Positions 31,802-40,033 of a stretch of DNA of 64,000 nucleotides are shown in pieces. The stretch spans positions 1,178,001 through 1,242,000 of the forward strand of contig NZ_CP023559.1 of assembly GCF_003006155.1 (NCBI RefSeq). The letters run 5' to 3'. Under the pieces are notes generated by a model. The model was not told the DNA's origin. It saw nothing but the letters and a program-made list of their open reading frames with translations, and did not search any database. The DNA comes from Salinicola tamaricis. GTDB lineage: Bacteria; Pseudomonadota; Gammaproteobacteria; Pseudomonadales; Halomonadaceae. A program made the position numbers and the translations under genes. Each line of letters opens with the position of its first letter. Position 1 is the first letter of the stretch.

Positions 31802-32641
31802 ATGACCGACTCATCCCCGGCCAGCCACATCACCTTCATCGGTGCCGGCAACATGGCCAGTGCCATCTTCGGCGGCATGCTCGACAGCGGCTATCCGGCC
31901 GCCGCCATCACGGCCACCTCGCGCAGCCAGGAGCGCCTCGACGCCATCGCCGCGCAGTACCCAATCCACACCACCCGCGACAATCTCGCCGCTGTCGCCA
32001 CGGCCGACGTGGTGGTGCTGGCGGTCAAGCCGCAGATGATGCGTGAGCTGTGTCTGTCGCTGCGTGAAGCGGTACAGGCGCGCCGCCCGCTGATCGTGTC
32101 GGTGGCCGCCGGGCTCGAGGCGGCCACGCTGGAGCAGTGGCTGGGCGGCGAGCTGGCCGTGATACGCTGCATGCCCAACACCCCGTCACTGGTCGGCGCC
32201 GGCGCCAGCGGCCTCTACGCCAATGTCCGCGTCGACGCTGCCCAGCGCAGCCTGGCGAGCGAACTACTGGGGTCGGTGGGACTGGTCGAGTGGGTCGAGG
32301 AGGAAGCGCAGATCGACGCCGTGACCGCCGTCTCCGGCAGCGGTCCGGCCTACTGCTTCCTGTTCATGGAGTCGCTGGAAGCCGCCGGCATCGCGCTGGG
32401 ACTGGCGCCGGAGAGCGCCCGCCGGCTGGCGCTGCAGACGGTCTATGGCGCGGCCAAGATGGCGCGGGAGAGCGAGTTCGAACCAGCCGAGCTGCGCCGC
32501 CGCGTCACCTCGCCCAACGGCACCACCGAGCGCGCCATCCAGAGCTTCCAGGATGCCGAGCTCGCAAGCATCGTGGCCACCGCCGCCGAGGCCGCCGCAG
32601 AGCGCGCCCGCGAGCTGTCACGCGAACTGAGCCAGAACTGA
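31802..32641 (+). CDS. proC: pyrroline-5-carboxylate reductase
   Basis: This enzyme catalyses the last step of proline synthesis, reducing 1-pyrroline-5-carboxylate with NAD(P)H. It has 279 residues. The Rossmann motif at the N-terminus reads FIGAGNMASAIFGG. Further landmarks are VVVLAVKPQMM, VIRCMPNTPSLVGAGASGLY and the C-terminal signature AVSGSGPAYCFLFMESLEAA and RRRVTSPNGTTERAIQSF. The frame is intact. Proline matters as a compatible solute in halophiles, but nothing here shows osmotic regulation. Confidence 0.96.
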   Translation: MTDSSPASHITFIGAGNMASAIFGGMLDSGYPAAAITATSRSQERLDAIAAQYPIHTTRDNLAAVATADVVVLAVKPQMMRELCLSLREAVQARRPLIVSVAAGLEAATLEQWLGGELAVIRCMPNTPSLVGAGASGLYANVRVDAAQRSLASELLGSVGLVEWVEEEAQIDAVTAVSGSGPAYCFLFMESLEAAGIALGLAPESARRLALQTVYGAAKMARESEFEPAELRRRVTSPNGTTERAIQSFQDAELASIVATAAEAAAERARELSRELSQN

Positions 32642-32669
32642 AGTTGCCGAATCACTAGGAGATCATTCG

Positions 32670-33259
32670 ATGGGCAGTCATCTCGGAAGCGCCGGTCTGA
32701 TGCTGGTCAACAGCCTCGCCAGCATCTACCTTTCGTCCTCATGCTGCGCTTCTTGCTGCAGTTCTCGCAGGCGGACTACTACAACCCCATGAGCCAGGGG
32801 ATCGTCAAGGCGACCCAGCCGGTGGTGGCGCCACTGCAGAAGTTCCTGCGCCCACTCGGCCGTATCGACATCGCCACCCTGTTCGCCGGCTTTCTGCTCA
32901 AGGCGATCGTGATCATCGCCATCTTCCAGTTCGCCGGCTTCGGCATGCCGCCGCTGCAGGGCATCCTGCTCGCGTCCATCGCCGGGGTGCTCAACGCCAT
33001 TCTGAAGATCTACTTCTTCGCCCTGATCATCATGATCATCCTGAGCTGGGTGGCCCCGCGCGCGAGCCACCCCGGCGCGCTGCTGGTGATGCAGATCGTC
33101 GAGCCGATCATGGCACCGGTGCGCCGGGTCATCCCACCGCTGGGCATGATCGACCTGTCGCCGATCGTGGTCTTCATCGCCATCAACCTACTCGACAGCC
33201 TGCTGGTCGGCGCACTGGCCCGCGCCGCCGGCCTGCCGGGCGCCCTGGTCGGATTCTGA
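32670..33259 (+). CDS. yggT: YggT family membrane protein (one apparent frameshift)
   Basis: This small integral membrane protein has two YGGT repeats. Its role is unclear, with links to osmotic protection and division in some bacteria. The start [20 protein letters not shown] (ATG 32670) and the remainder [20 protein letters not shown] onwards are split by one missing T in a TTT run near 32731. Repaired, it has 196 residues with four to six hydrophobic segments, each repeat carrying a PLQ/PVRR...LGxIDLSP-type motif ([26 protein letters not shown]). It is the third gene after yggS-proC and precedes metX. Confidence 0.9.
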
Positions 33260-33336
33260 ACGCCGCCACCGCCCCGGTCGCACGCTGTGCCCGGGGCGGT
33301 CGTCTGCCCTGCTGATTCTGGAGACCTCTGCGTTTC

Positions 33337-34491
<1,155 letters not shown>

Positions 34492-34492
<1 letters not shown>

Positions 34493-35088
34493 TGCGCGCC
34501 GATCTCGAACTGATCTATGACTGGGTACCCGCCGGCGCCCGCATTCTCGACCTCGGCTGCGGCGACGGCACCCTGCTGGACACCCTGGGACAGCGCAAGG
34601 GCGTCACCGGCTACGGGCTGGAGATCGACCCTGCAGGGCTCGCCGCCTGCCTGCGCCGTGGGGTCAACGTGATCGAGCAAAATCTCGACGACGGCCTCGG
34701 CAATTTCGACGACGACGCCTTCGACGTGGTGGTGATGACCCAGGCGCTGCAGGCCCTGCGGCGACCGGACAGCATGCTGGTCGAGATGCTGCGAGTCGCC
34801 CCGGAGTGCATCATCGCCTTCCCCAACTTCGCCTTCTGGAAGCACCGCCTGCACCTGAGCCTGCGTGGCCGCATGCCGGTGTCGCGCTCGCTGCCCCACG
34901 CCTGGTACGACACCCCCAACATCCACCTGTCGACCTTCCGCGACTTCGCCAACCTGTGCCGTGAAAAGGGCGTGCGCATCGCCGACGAAGCGGTAGGCAG
35001 CGCCGATCACCAGCCCCACTGGACCTCGCGACGCTGGCCCAATCTGTTCGGCGAAACGGCGATCTTCCGGGTCTGTCGCGGCCGCTAG
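34492..35088 (+). CDS. metW: methionine biosynthesis protein MetW
   Basis: MetW is a SAM-methyltransferase-fold protein needed together with MetX for homoserine acylation in Pseudomonas-like bacteria. It has 198 residues. The nucleotide-binding motif ILDLGCGDGTLL is near residue 20, then YGLEIDPAGLAACLRRGVNV and the C-terminal LPHAWYDTPNIHLSTFRDF. The 1-bp overlap with metX indicates tight translational coupling, matching their joint function. The frame is intact. Confidence 0.95.
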
Positions 35089-35105
35089 CCAGCGCTCGCT
35101 CGGTC

Positions 35106-35876
35106 TCAGTCGTCCGACGGCGGGAGTCGACGCTCGAGATCCACTGCCAGCCGGCGCGCCAGCCGCATGCCCAGCGGCCGGCCGTCGGCCTGGTGCAGCT
35201 CGCAGCCATAGGCCAGCACCTCGACCCCCTGCGCAGCCACCTCGCGTAGCCGCGCGGCGTAGGCGGGGTCGAGATGCGCCGCCGGCGCCACATCCTGGAT
35301 GCCGGTATGCGCCACGCAGAACAGCAGCACGCTGCGCTGGCCCGCGGCGGAGAGTGTGGCCAGCGCATCGAGATGGCGCCGGCCGCGCTCACTGACCGCA
35401 TCGGGAAAGTAACCGTGGCCGTCACGCTCCTTCAGTGTGACCTGCTTGACCTCGACGTAGCATGCGTCGCCGGAGGCCAGGTCGAGGCGGAAATCGAGTC
35501 GCGCCCCCTCGACCTTCACCTCCGGCGTCAAGCGCGCGAAGTGCGCCAGCGGGGCCACGCATCCGGCCCGCAGTGCCGCCGCCACCAGCGCATTGGCCCG
35601 CCCGGTGTGTACCGAGACCCAGTCGATCCCGCCCTGGCCGTCCGGCAGCTCGATCAGCTCCCAGGTCCAGGCCAGCTTGCGCGCCGGATTGGTACTCGGC
35701 GATAGCCACACCCGGCAGCCAGGCACATTCACCGCGCGCATCGAACCGGTATTGGGGCAGTGCGCCACCACCTCGCGGCCGTCATCGAGTCGCACATCGG
35801 CCAGAAAGCGCTTGTAGCGGCGCAGCAGCGTGCCGGGCACCAGCTCGATCCGGGACGGGTCCTGGCGCAGGCTCAT
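35106..35876 (-). CDS. sfsA: SfsA family DNA-binding / sugar fermentation protein
   Basis: SfsA was named for stimulation of maltose metabolism in E. coli. It binds DNA without sequence specificity and has a nuclease-like fold, but its true function is unsettled. The 256-residue frame is intact: RYKRFLADVRLDDGREVVAH, CPNTGSMRAV, then EGARLDFRL and YVEVKQVTL with nuclease-like acidic and lysine residues. It overlaps the upstream aminotransferase by 4 bp (ATGA). It converges on metW with 17 bp between stops. The sfsA-dksA neighbourhood is conserved in E. coli and Pseudomonas. Confidence 0.94.
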   Translation of the reverse strand: MSLRQDPSRIELVPGTLLRRYKRFLADVRLDDGREVVAHCPNTGSMRAVNVPGCRVWLSPSTNPARKLAWTWELIELPDGQGGIDWVSVHTGRANALVAAALRAGCVAPLAHFARLTPEVKVEGARLDFRLDLASGDACYVEVKQVTLKERDGHGYFPDAVSERGRRHLDALATLSAAGQRSVLLFCVAHTGIQDVAPAAHLDPAYAARLREVAAQGVEVLAYGCELHQADGRPLGMRLARRLAVDLERRLPPSDD

Positions 35877-37042
35877 CCGCGTCCCCGCCGGGCCAGAAAG
35901 CGTTCGAGACGCGCGACCGCCTCCTCCAGCCGCGCCACACCGGTGGTGAAGGCGATCCGCACATGGTGGCCCCCACCGCGCACAGCAAAATCGGTACCCG
36001 GGGTGATCGCTACGTTCTCCTCGTCGAGCAGTGCGCGGCAGAACGCCTCGCTGTCATCGGTGTGGGCGGAGACGTCGAGCCACACATAGAACGCGCCTTG
36101 GGGCGGCTGCGCCGGCGCCAGACCTAACCGAGCCAGCCCAGCGAGCAACGCATCGCGGCGCACCTGCAGCTCGGCGCGGCGCGCTTCCAGCTGGTCCAGG
36201 CAGGCTGGCGAGAAGGCCGCCAGCGCGGCGTGCTGGGAGAGCGTCGGTGGCGCCAGGAAGACATTCTGGGCCAGCCGTGACAGCGGCTCCAGCGCGGCCT
36301 CGGGGGCCACCAGCCAGCCCAGCCGCCAGCCAGTCATACCGAAGAACTTGGAGAAGCTGTTGACCACGAACGCCTCCGGCGCCGCGCTCACCGCGGAGAC
36401 CGGATCGACCCCGTAGCACAGCCCCTGATAGATCTCGTCGACCAGCAGCGCCCCGTCACGGGCCGCCACCGTCTGCGCCACGGCCGACAGCTGCGACGCC
36501 GACAGCATGTGGCCGGTGGGGTTGGAAGGGGTCGCCAGCATCGCCAGCCGCGTGCAGGGCTGCCAGTGCTGGGCGAGCAGTGCGGCATCGAGCTGCCAGC
36601 CGCTCTCCGGGCCCACGGGCACACAGTCCACCGCGGCCTCAGCCAGCGCCATGAAGTGACGATTGCAGGGATAGGTGGGATCCGCCATCAGCACCCGGTC
36701 ACCGCGCTGCACCAGCAGTTGACTGGCCAGCAGCAGCGCCCCGGAAGCGCCGGGGGTGACGATCACCCGACGCGGATCGAGTGCCACCCCGTGGCAGCGC
36801 TGATAGTGACCGGCGATCGCCTCACGCAGCGCCGGCAGGCCGCACGCCGGTGTATAGCGTGTGTGGCCCGCCGCCAGCGCCTCCTGGCCCGCCGCGACCA
36901 CCGCCGCGGGGGGGGGGAAATCGGGCTCGCCGATCTCCAGATGAATGACGTCGTGACCGGCGGCCTCGCGGGCCTGGGCCGCCTCCAGCAGGCGCATGAC
37001 GCGAAACGGCGCTACCGCCGCCAGGCGATCGCTCCAATGCAT
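35873..37042 (-). CDS. class I/II PLP-dependent aminotransferase
   Basis: This fold-type I aminotransferase has 389 residues and an intact frame. It shows HLEIGEPDFPPP near the N-terminus, TPGASGALLLASQLL, ATPSNPTGHMLS (Asn of the cofactor site), VDEIYQGLCYG (Asp, Tyr), the Schiff-base lysine in NSFSKFFGMTGWRLGW, and a C-terminal arginine motif HHVRIAFTTG. The amino-acid substrate cannot be told from sequence; aspartate/tyrosine or alanine-type enzymes are similar. It is upstream of and overlaps sfsA by 4 bp. A run of ten G (plus strand 36909-36918) lies inside the gene but keeps the frame. Confidence 0.9.
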   Translation of the reverse strand: MHWSDRLAAVAPFRVMRLLEAAQAREAAGHDVIHLEIGEPDFPPPAAVVAAGQEALAAGHTRYTPACGLPALREAIAGHYQRCHGVALDPRRVIVTPGASGALLLASQLLVQRGDRVLMADPTYPCNRHFMALAEAAVDCVPVGPESGWQLDAALLAQHWQPCTRLAMLATPSNPTGHMLSASQLSAVAQTVAARDGALLVDEIYQGLCYGVDPVSAVSAAPEAFVVNSFSKFFGMTGWRLGWLVAPEAALEPLSRLAQNVFLAPPTLSQHAALAAFSPACLDQLEARRAELQVRRDALLAGLARLGLAPAQPPQGAFYVWLDVSAHTDDSEAFCRALLDEENVAITPGTDFAVRGGGHHVRIAFTTGVARLEEAVARLERFLARRGRG

Positions 37043-37197
37043 CTTCTATCGACTCCTCTCGCCGGGGCACTCTGCGGGCCGGACACCGGCAGCAGCGGCC
37101 GAGACCACGCACCGCCCCGTTTGGATGGGGCCGCCGCAGCTCACGGCGATATACCGGTCGCAGCGTCGCGGTGACCAAAAATAAAGCGCGGCTTTAG

Positions 37198-37226
37198 TTG
37201 CAATGCGGTAACTTTTTCGCTAAACA
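37198..37226 (+). promoter_or_regulatory. candidate sigma-70 promoter of dksA
   Basis: TTGCAA (37198-37203) and TAAACA (37221-37226) are spaced by 17 bp, about 90 bp upstream of the dksA ATG. The rest of the 37043-37316 spacer shows no gene. Confidence 0.5.
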
Positions 37227-37316
37227 AGCATGGCTTCGGGCGGCGGCTGATGCTGCCCATGGTCGATTCTCGACCGAATCACACGCGTCACGACACTTGT
37301 GTAACGAGGCAGCCCC

Positions 37317-37754
37317 ATGCCAGTAGCAGAAAAGAAAACGGAAGCGCCCAAGGCATTCACCCCGTACCAGCCGGCACCGGGTGAAGAGTACATGAACGAA
37401 AAGCAGCTTGCGCACTTCCGTGAGATCCTGCTGGGCTGGAAACAGGATCTTATGGAAGAGGTCGATCGCACCGTGCGCCACCTGCAGGAAGAGGCGAACA
37501 ACTTCGCCGATCCCGCCGACCGGGCGACGCAGGAAGAGGGCTTCAGCCTCGAGCTGAGAACGCGTGACCGCGAGCGTAAACTGCTCAAGAAGATCAACGA
37601 AACGATCGACAAGATCGACGAAGATGATTACGGCTTCTGTGAAGCGTGCGGCGTCGAGATCGGCATCCGTCGCCTCGAGGCTCGCCCCACCGCCACCCTG
37701 TGCGTCGACTGCAAGACGCTGGCGGAGCTGAAAGAGAAACAGCTCGGCGGCTGA
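37317..37754 (+). CDS. dksA: RNA polymerase-binding transcription factor DksA
   Basis: DksA enters the secondary channel of RNA polymerase and, with ppGpp, represses rRNA promoters and activates amino-acid promoters. It has 145 residues. The coiled coil (about 30-110) carries the tip motif DPADRA with both aspartates (about D65 and D68). The zinc finger has four cysteines (C108, C111, C129, C132), so it is the zinc-type DksA and not DksA2. GAGG precedes the ATG. The GC-rich discriminators of the rrn promoters at 27109 and 27208 are expected targets. Its 3' UTR is interrupted by an inserted element (37768-37910). Confidence 0.97.
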   Translation: MPVAEKKTEAPKAFTPYQPAPGEEYMNEKQLAHFREILLGWKQDLMEEVDRTVRHLQEEANNFADPADRATQEEGFSLELRTRDRERKLLKKINETIDKIDEDDYGFCEACGVEIGIRRLEARPTATLCVDCKTLAELKEKQLGG

Positions 37755-37767
37755 TCGCGCCAATTAG

Positions 37768-37910
37768 GGAAACGCTGAATAAATCGCCGAGCAAGATGAA
37801 GAGCAAGGCGCCCGGAACGCAGAAAGCGAGACATAACTTGGGGTTAGGCGAGCTTTCTAGTACCGCGTAACGCAGCTATTCGCTTGTGTAGGCATTTATG
37901 CAGTGATTCC
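37768..37910. mobile_element. 143-bp MITE-like element in the dksA 3' UTR
   Basis: The left end GGAAACGCTGAATAAAT and the right end (complement) GGAATCACTGCATAAAT are imperfect terminal inverted repeats. TTAG flanks both sides (37764-37767 and 37911-37914), a 4-bp target duplication of the YTAR type used by IS5-group transposases. No coding capacity is present. It lies between the dksA stop and its terminator, so a non-autonomous insertion is the simplest reading. Family assignment is inferred from the ends and duplication only. Confidence 0.7.
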
Positions 37911-37949
37911 TTAGCTCGGCGGTCCATGGATCGCCTGGGCCAGCAGCAG

Positions 37950-37980
37950 ACGGGCACCGACGGGTGCCCGTTTTGTTTTT
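37950..37980 (+). terminator. intrinsic terminator of dksA
   Basis: CGGGCACC and GGTGCCCG pair around GAC, followed by TTTTGTTTTT. It lies about 195 bp after the dksA stop because of the inserted element; without it the distance would be about 50 bp. Confidence 0.85.
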
Positions 37981-38035
37981 CACTGCGGCTTGCGCTTCCC
38001 ATCATGCCTACTTTCCCCTACCCCCTGGAGAGACG

Positions 38036-38914
38036 ATGCCCTACGTCGGTCGTTTCGCCCCCACGCCCTCCGGCCCGCTGCATCTGGGGTCACTGGTCGC
38101 CGCCCTGGGCAGCTGGCTCGACGCGCGCGCCGCCGGCGGGCGCTGGCTGCTGCGCATCGAAGACATCGACCCACCGCGCTGCCCGCCCCAGGCCGCGGCG
38201 ACCATTCAGCGCCAGTTGGAGGTCTTCGGTCTCACTTGGGACGGCGAAGTGTGCTTTCAGCACCAGCGCGACGACGCCTACCAGGCCGCGCTCGACCACC
38301 TGGCCACTACCGCCCGGGTCTATCCCTGCGGCTGCTCGCGCAAGGAGTGGCAGCACCTCGGCCACTACCCCGGCTGGTGCCGCGAGGGCCCGCGCCATCC
38401 CGAGCGCCCCCAGGCGTGGCGCCTGCGCACCGACATCGGCCCCAATCCGGTGATCTGGCAGGACCGGCTGTTCGGCACCCAGCGGCTCGACCCGACCACC
38501 CAAGGCGACGTGGTGGTCAAGCGCAAGGATGGCCTGTGGGCCTATCAGCTGGCGGTGGTGGTCGACGACGCCGCCCAGGGCATCACCGACGTGGTGCGCG
38601 GCTATGACCTGCTCGACAACACCCCGTGGCAGCGCCAACTGCAGCAGGCGCTGGACTATCCCGAGCCGCGTTATCTGCACCTGCCGCTGATTCGCGGCGA
38701 CGACGGGCAGAAACTCTCCAAGCAGAATCTGGCGCCACCACTGCCACTGGATGACGCCACCGTGCGTCCGCTGCTCCACCGGGCGCTCACGCTGCTCGAC
38801 CAGCGCCCCCCTGCGGCGTTGCATCAGGCCCCGGTCGCCACCCAACTGGCGTGGGCGGTGGATGCTTGGTCCCCACTCGCGCTGACACCCCGTGCCTATC
38901 GCGATCTGACGTGA
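38036..38914 (+). CDS. gluQ: glutamyl-Q tRNA(Asp) synthetase
   Basis: This enzyme transfers glutamate to queuosine in the anticodon of tRNA-Asp. It is a truncated GluRS paralogue without the anticodon-binding domain. From ATG 38036 (GGAG upstream) it has 292 residues. The class I signatures are RFAPTPSGPLHLGSLVAALG and a KLSKQ loop in GDDGQKLSKQNLAPP. A CGCSRKEW segment with cysteines forms part of the zinc site. The dksA-gluQ pairing is conserved in gammaproteobacteria. In Pseudomonas cbrA and cbrB follow; here they are absent. Confidence 0.95.
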   Translation: MPYVGRFAPTPSGPLHLGSLVAALGSWLDARAAGGRWLLRIEDIDPPRCPPQAAATIQRQLEVFGLTWDGEVCFQHQRDDAYQAALDHLATTARVYPCGCSRKEWQHLGHYPGWCREGPRHPERPQAWRLRTDIGPNPVIWQDRLFGTQRLDPTTQGDVVVKRKDGLWAYQLAVVVDDAAQGITDVVRGYDLLDNTPWQRQLQQALDYPEPRYLHLPLIRGDDGQKLSKQNLAPPLPLDDATVRPLLHRALTLLDQRPPAALHQAPVATQLAWAVDAWSPLALTPRAYRDLT

Positions 38915-39037
38915 ACAATGGCGGTACGCACGTCTACCCCCTTCGACTGACGACCATGGTCTAAGCGCAATTCATGTCATTTTGCGTCACCCTTGTCGCC
39001 ATTGCAGGAGGGGTTGTGCACCAAGAACAAGCATCGA

Positions 39038-39058
39038 GGGCATTTTTTGCCCCGTTTT
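39038..39058 (+). terminator. possible terminator after gluQ
   Basis: GGGCA and TGCCC pair around TTTTT and are followed by CGTTTTG. The stem is only 5 bp, so termination strength is uncertain. It lies about 120 bp after gluQ and 95 bp before the sigma-54 site. Confidence 0.4.
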
Positions 39059-39151
39059 GAACCACCCCTCTCAGGTATGCGGGCCGACAAGATCAAGAGC
39101 TGGCCGTAAGCAACGAGCCAACCCATTGACCAAAAAGAAAAAACCAGGGGA

Positions 39152-39167
39152 TGGCACGCCCAGTGCA
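39152..39167 (+). promoter_or_regulatory. sigma-54 promoter of the CrcZ-like RNA
   Basis: TGGCACGCCCAGTGCA matches the -24/-12 consensus (TGGCACG, four bases, TTGCA) at all but one defined position. GG and GC are exactly 10 bp apart. Transcription should start near 39178, right at the first CA motif. Pseudomonas crcZ is likewise RpoN-dependent and CbrB-activated. I saw no TGTTAC/GTAACA dyad upstream, so the activator site is not identified. Confidence 0.75.
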
Positions 39168-39177
39168 CTCACATAGA

Positions 39178-39662
39178 ACAAGAAGAACAAACGACATTCA
39201 CCGGTCGCACCAACAATAACAATCGCGACAGGAAGACAGCACTGACGCCAACAACGACAACTCAGGCGTCGACTCGAACGACTCGCTGCCGCCGGAACCC
39301 TAACAACGACAACGGCTTCCAGGCAGCCAGAGGGATAACAACGACAACGCCCTCGAGTCATGCATGCAACCAGGACGCGACGTTCTTCGGTAGGCCGGGC
39401 AATAACAACAACGCGCCCCGTAACCCGAAGACTTCCCGATACAACGACAACACTCGGGAAAAGGCATTGCCTGTCGTGGTTGGATTATTGTTTTGAATAC
39501 GAGGTGGTCGCCACCCGTGGTATCGCGATGCCCCGCATCGATGACGCCCCCGCTCGGTGACTGTGTTGCGTATTCAAGGCGATGCGCCATCACGAACAAA
39601 AAGAAGCGGCATGGACGTTGCAGAAAATGCTTAAGAGGGGAGGCCGATGGCCTCCCCTTTTT
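39178..39662 (+). ncRNA. crcZ: CrcZ-like Hfq/Crc-sequestering small RNA
   Basis: The RNA is about 485 nt, from a sigma-54 site to a strong terminator. CA motifs (AAnAAnAA or close) occur at 39177-39190 (AACAAGAAGAACAA), 39212-39222 (AACAATAACAA), 39250-39261, 39302-39313 and 39337-39348 (each AACAACGACAAC), 39401-39412 (AATAACAACAAC), 39441-39451 (ACAACGACAAC) and 39595-39606 (AACAAAAAGAAG). Six of the eight sit in hairpin loops whose stems differ: GTCGC/GCGAC, GACGCC/GGCGTC, GGAAxCC/GGxTTCC extended by GCTGCC/GGCAGC, GAGGG/CCCTC, CGGGC-type extended by CTTCGG/CCGAAG, and TTCCCGA/TCGGGAA. The 3' part folds with TTGAATACG (39493) pairing CGTATTCAA (39569). In Pseudomonas CrcZ lies between cbrB and pcnB and soaks up Hfq/Crc through such motifs to relieve catabolite repression. 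Here pcnB follows but cbrAB is missing. Function is inferred from architecture and synteny, not sequence identity. Confidence 0.75.
39637..39662 (+). terminator. intrinsic terminator of the CrcZ-like RNA
   Basis: GGGGAGGCC and GGCCTCCCC pair perfectly around GAT and are followed by TTTTT. It is the strongest terminator of the region, and no open reading frame precedes it, which supports a free-standing RNA gene. Confidence 0.9.
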
Positions 39663-40033
39663 GCTGTGCGCCGGTGTCGCCGTGCGCGACCCTGCCGGTA
39701 CGCAGCCGCGGGAACATGCCCGCCGATCGCTGCCGCCACCGAGTGCTCACCGCCTGACAGGGCGCATTCACCTGCACGGCTCCCCCGTGGCCATCGGCAT
39801 TCGCCTCTCATGGCCAGGCCATCGGCCCCGATGCCCCATTTCGGAAAGGCGCATCAACGATCTTTCCTGACAGTTCACCCCAGCGATTCATCCCCAGTAA
39901 TTCATCTCGACAATCCGCCCCGGCAGGCCAGGAGGACGGATATGAGGCTGGACAGGAGGCCAGGGCTTCGCTATGCAAGCCTGCGGGGCTCCGCTACACT
40001 GGGCTTTGCTATCTCGCGAGTCGACTTCGCCGC
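39663..40033. other. spacer between the sRNA terminator and pcnB
   Basis: About 370 bp with no convincing reading frame. A possible -10 box TACACT lies at 39995-40000, but no good -35 was found. Palindromic CATGGCCAGGCCATCGG and GGCAGGCCAGGAGG-type segments occur. pcnB probably has its own promoter here because the terminator at 39637 separates it from the sRNA. Confidence 0.5.

Noticed and set aside
36909..36918. A run of ten G in the aminotransferase gene as a phase-variation tract.
   Set aside because: The frame is intact and encodes a conserved Phe-Pro-Pro-Pro segment; a single tract without other evidence is not enough, although its length could vary.
39204..39460. Repeated AACAACGACAAC units as a CRISPR array or tandem repeat.
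   Set aside because: Spacing is irregular (35-65 bp), the repeats are only 11-12 nt and sit in loops of different stems, and no cas genes are nearby; a structured RNA explains it better.
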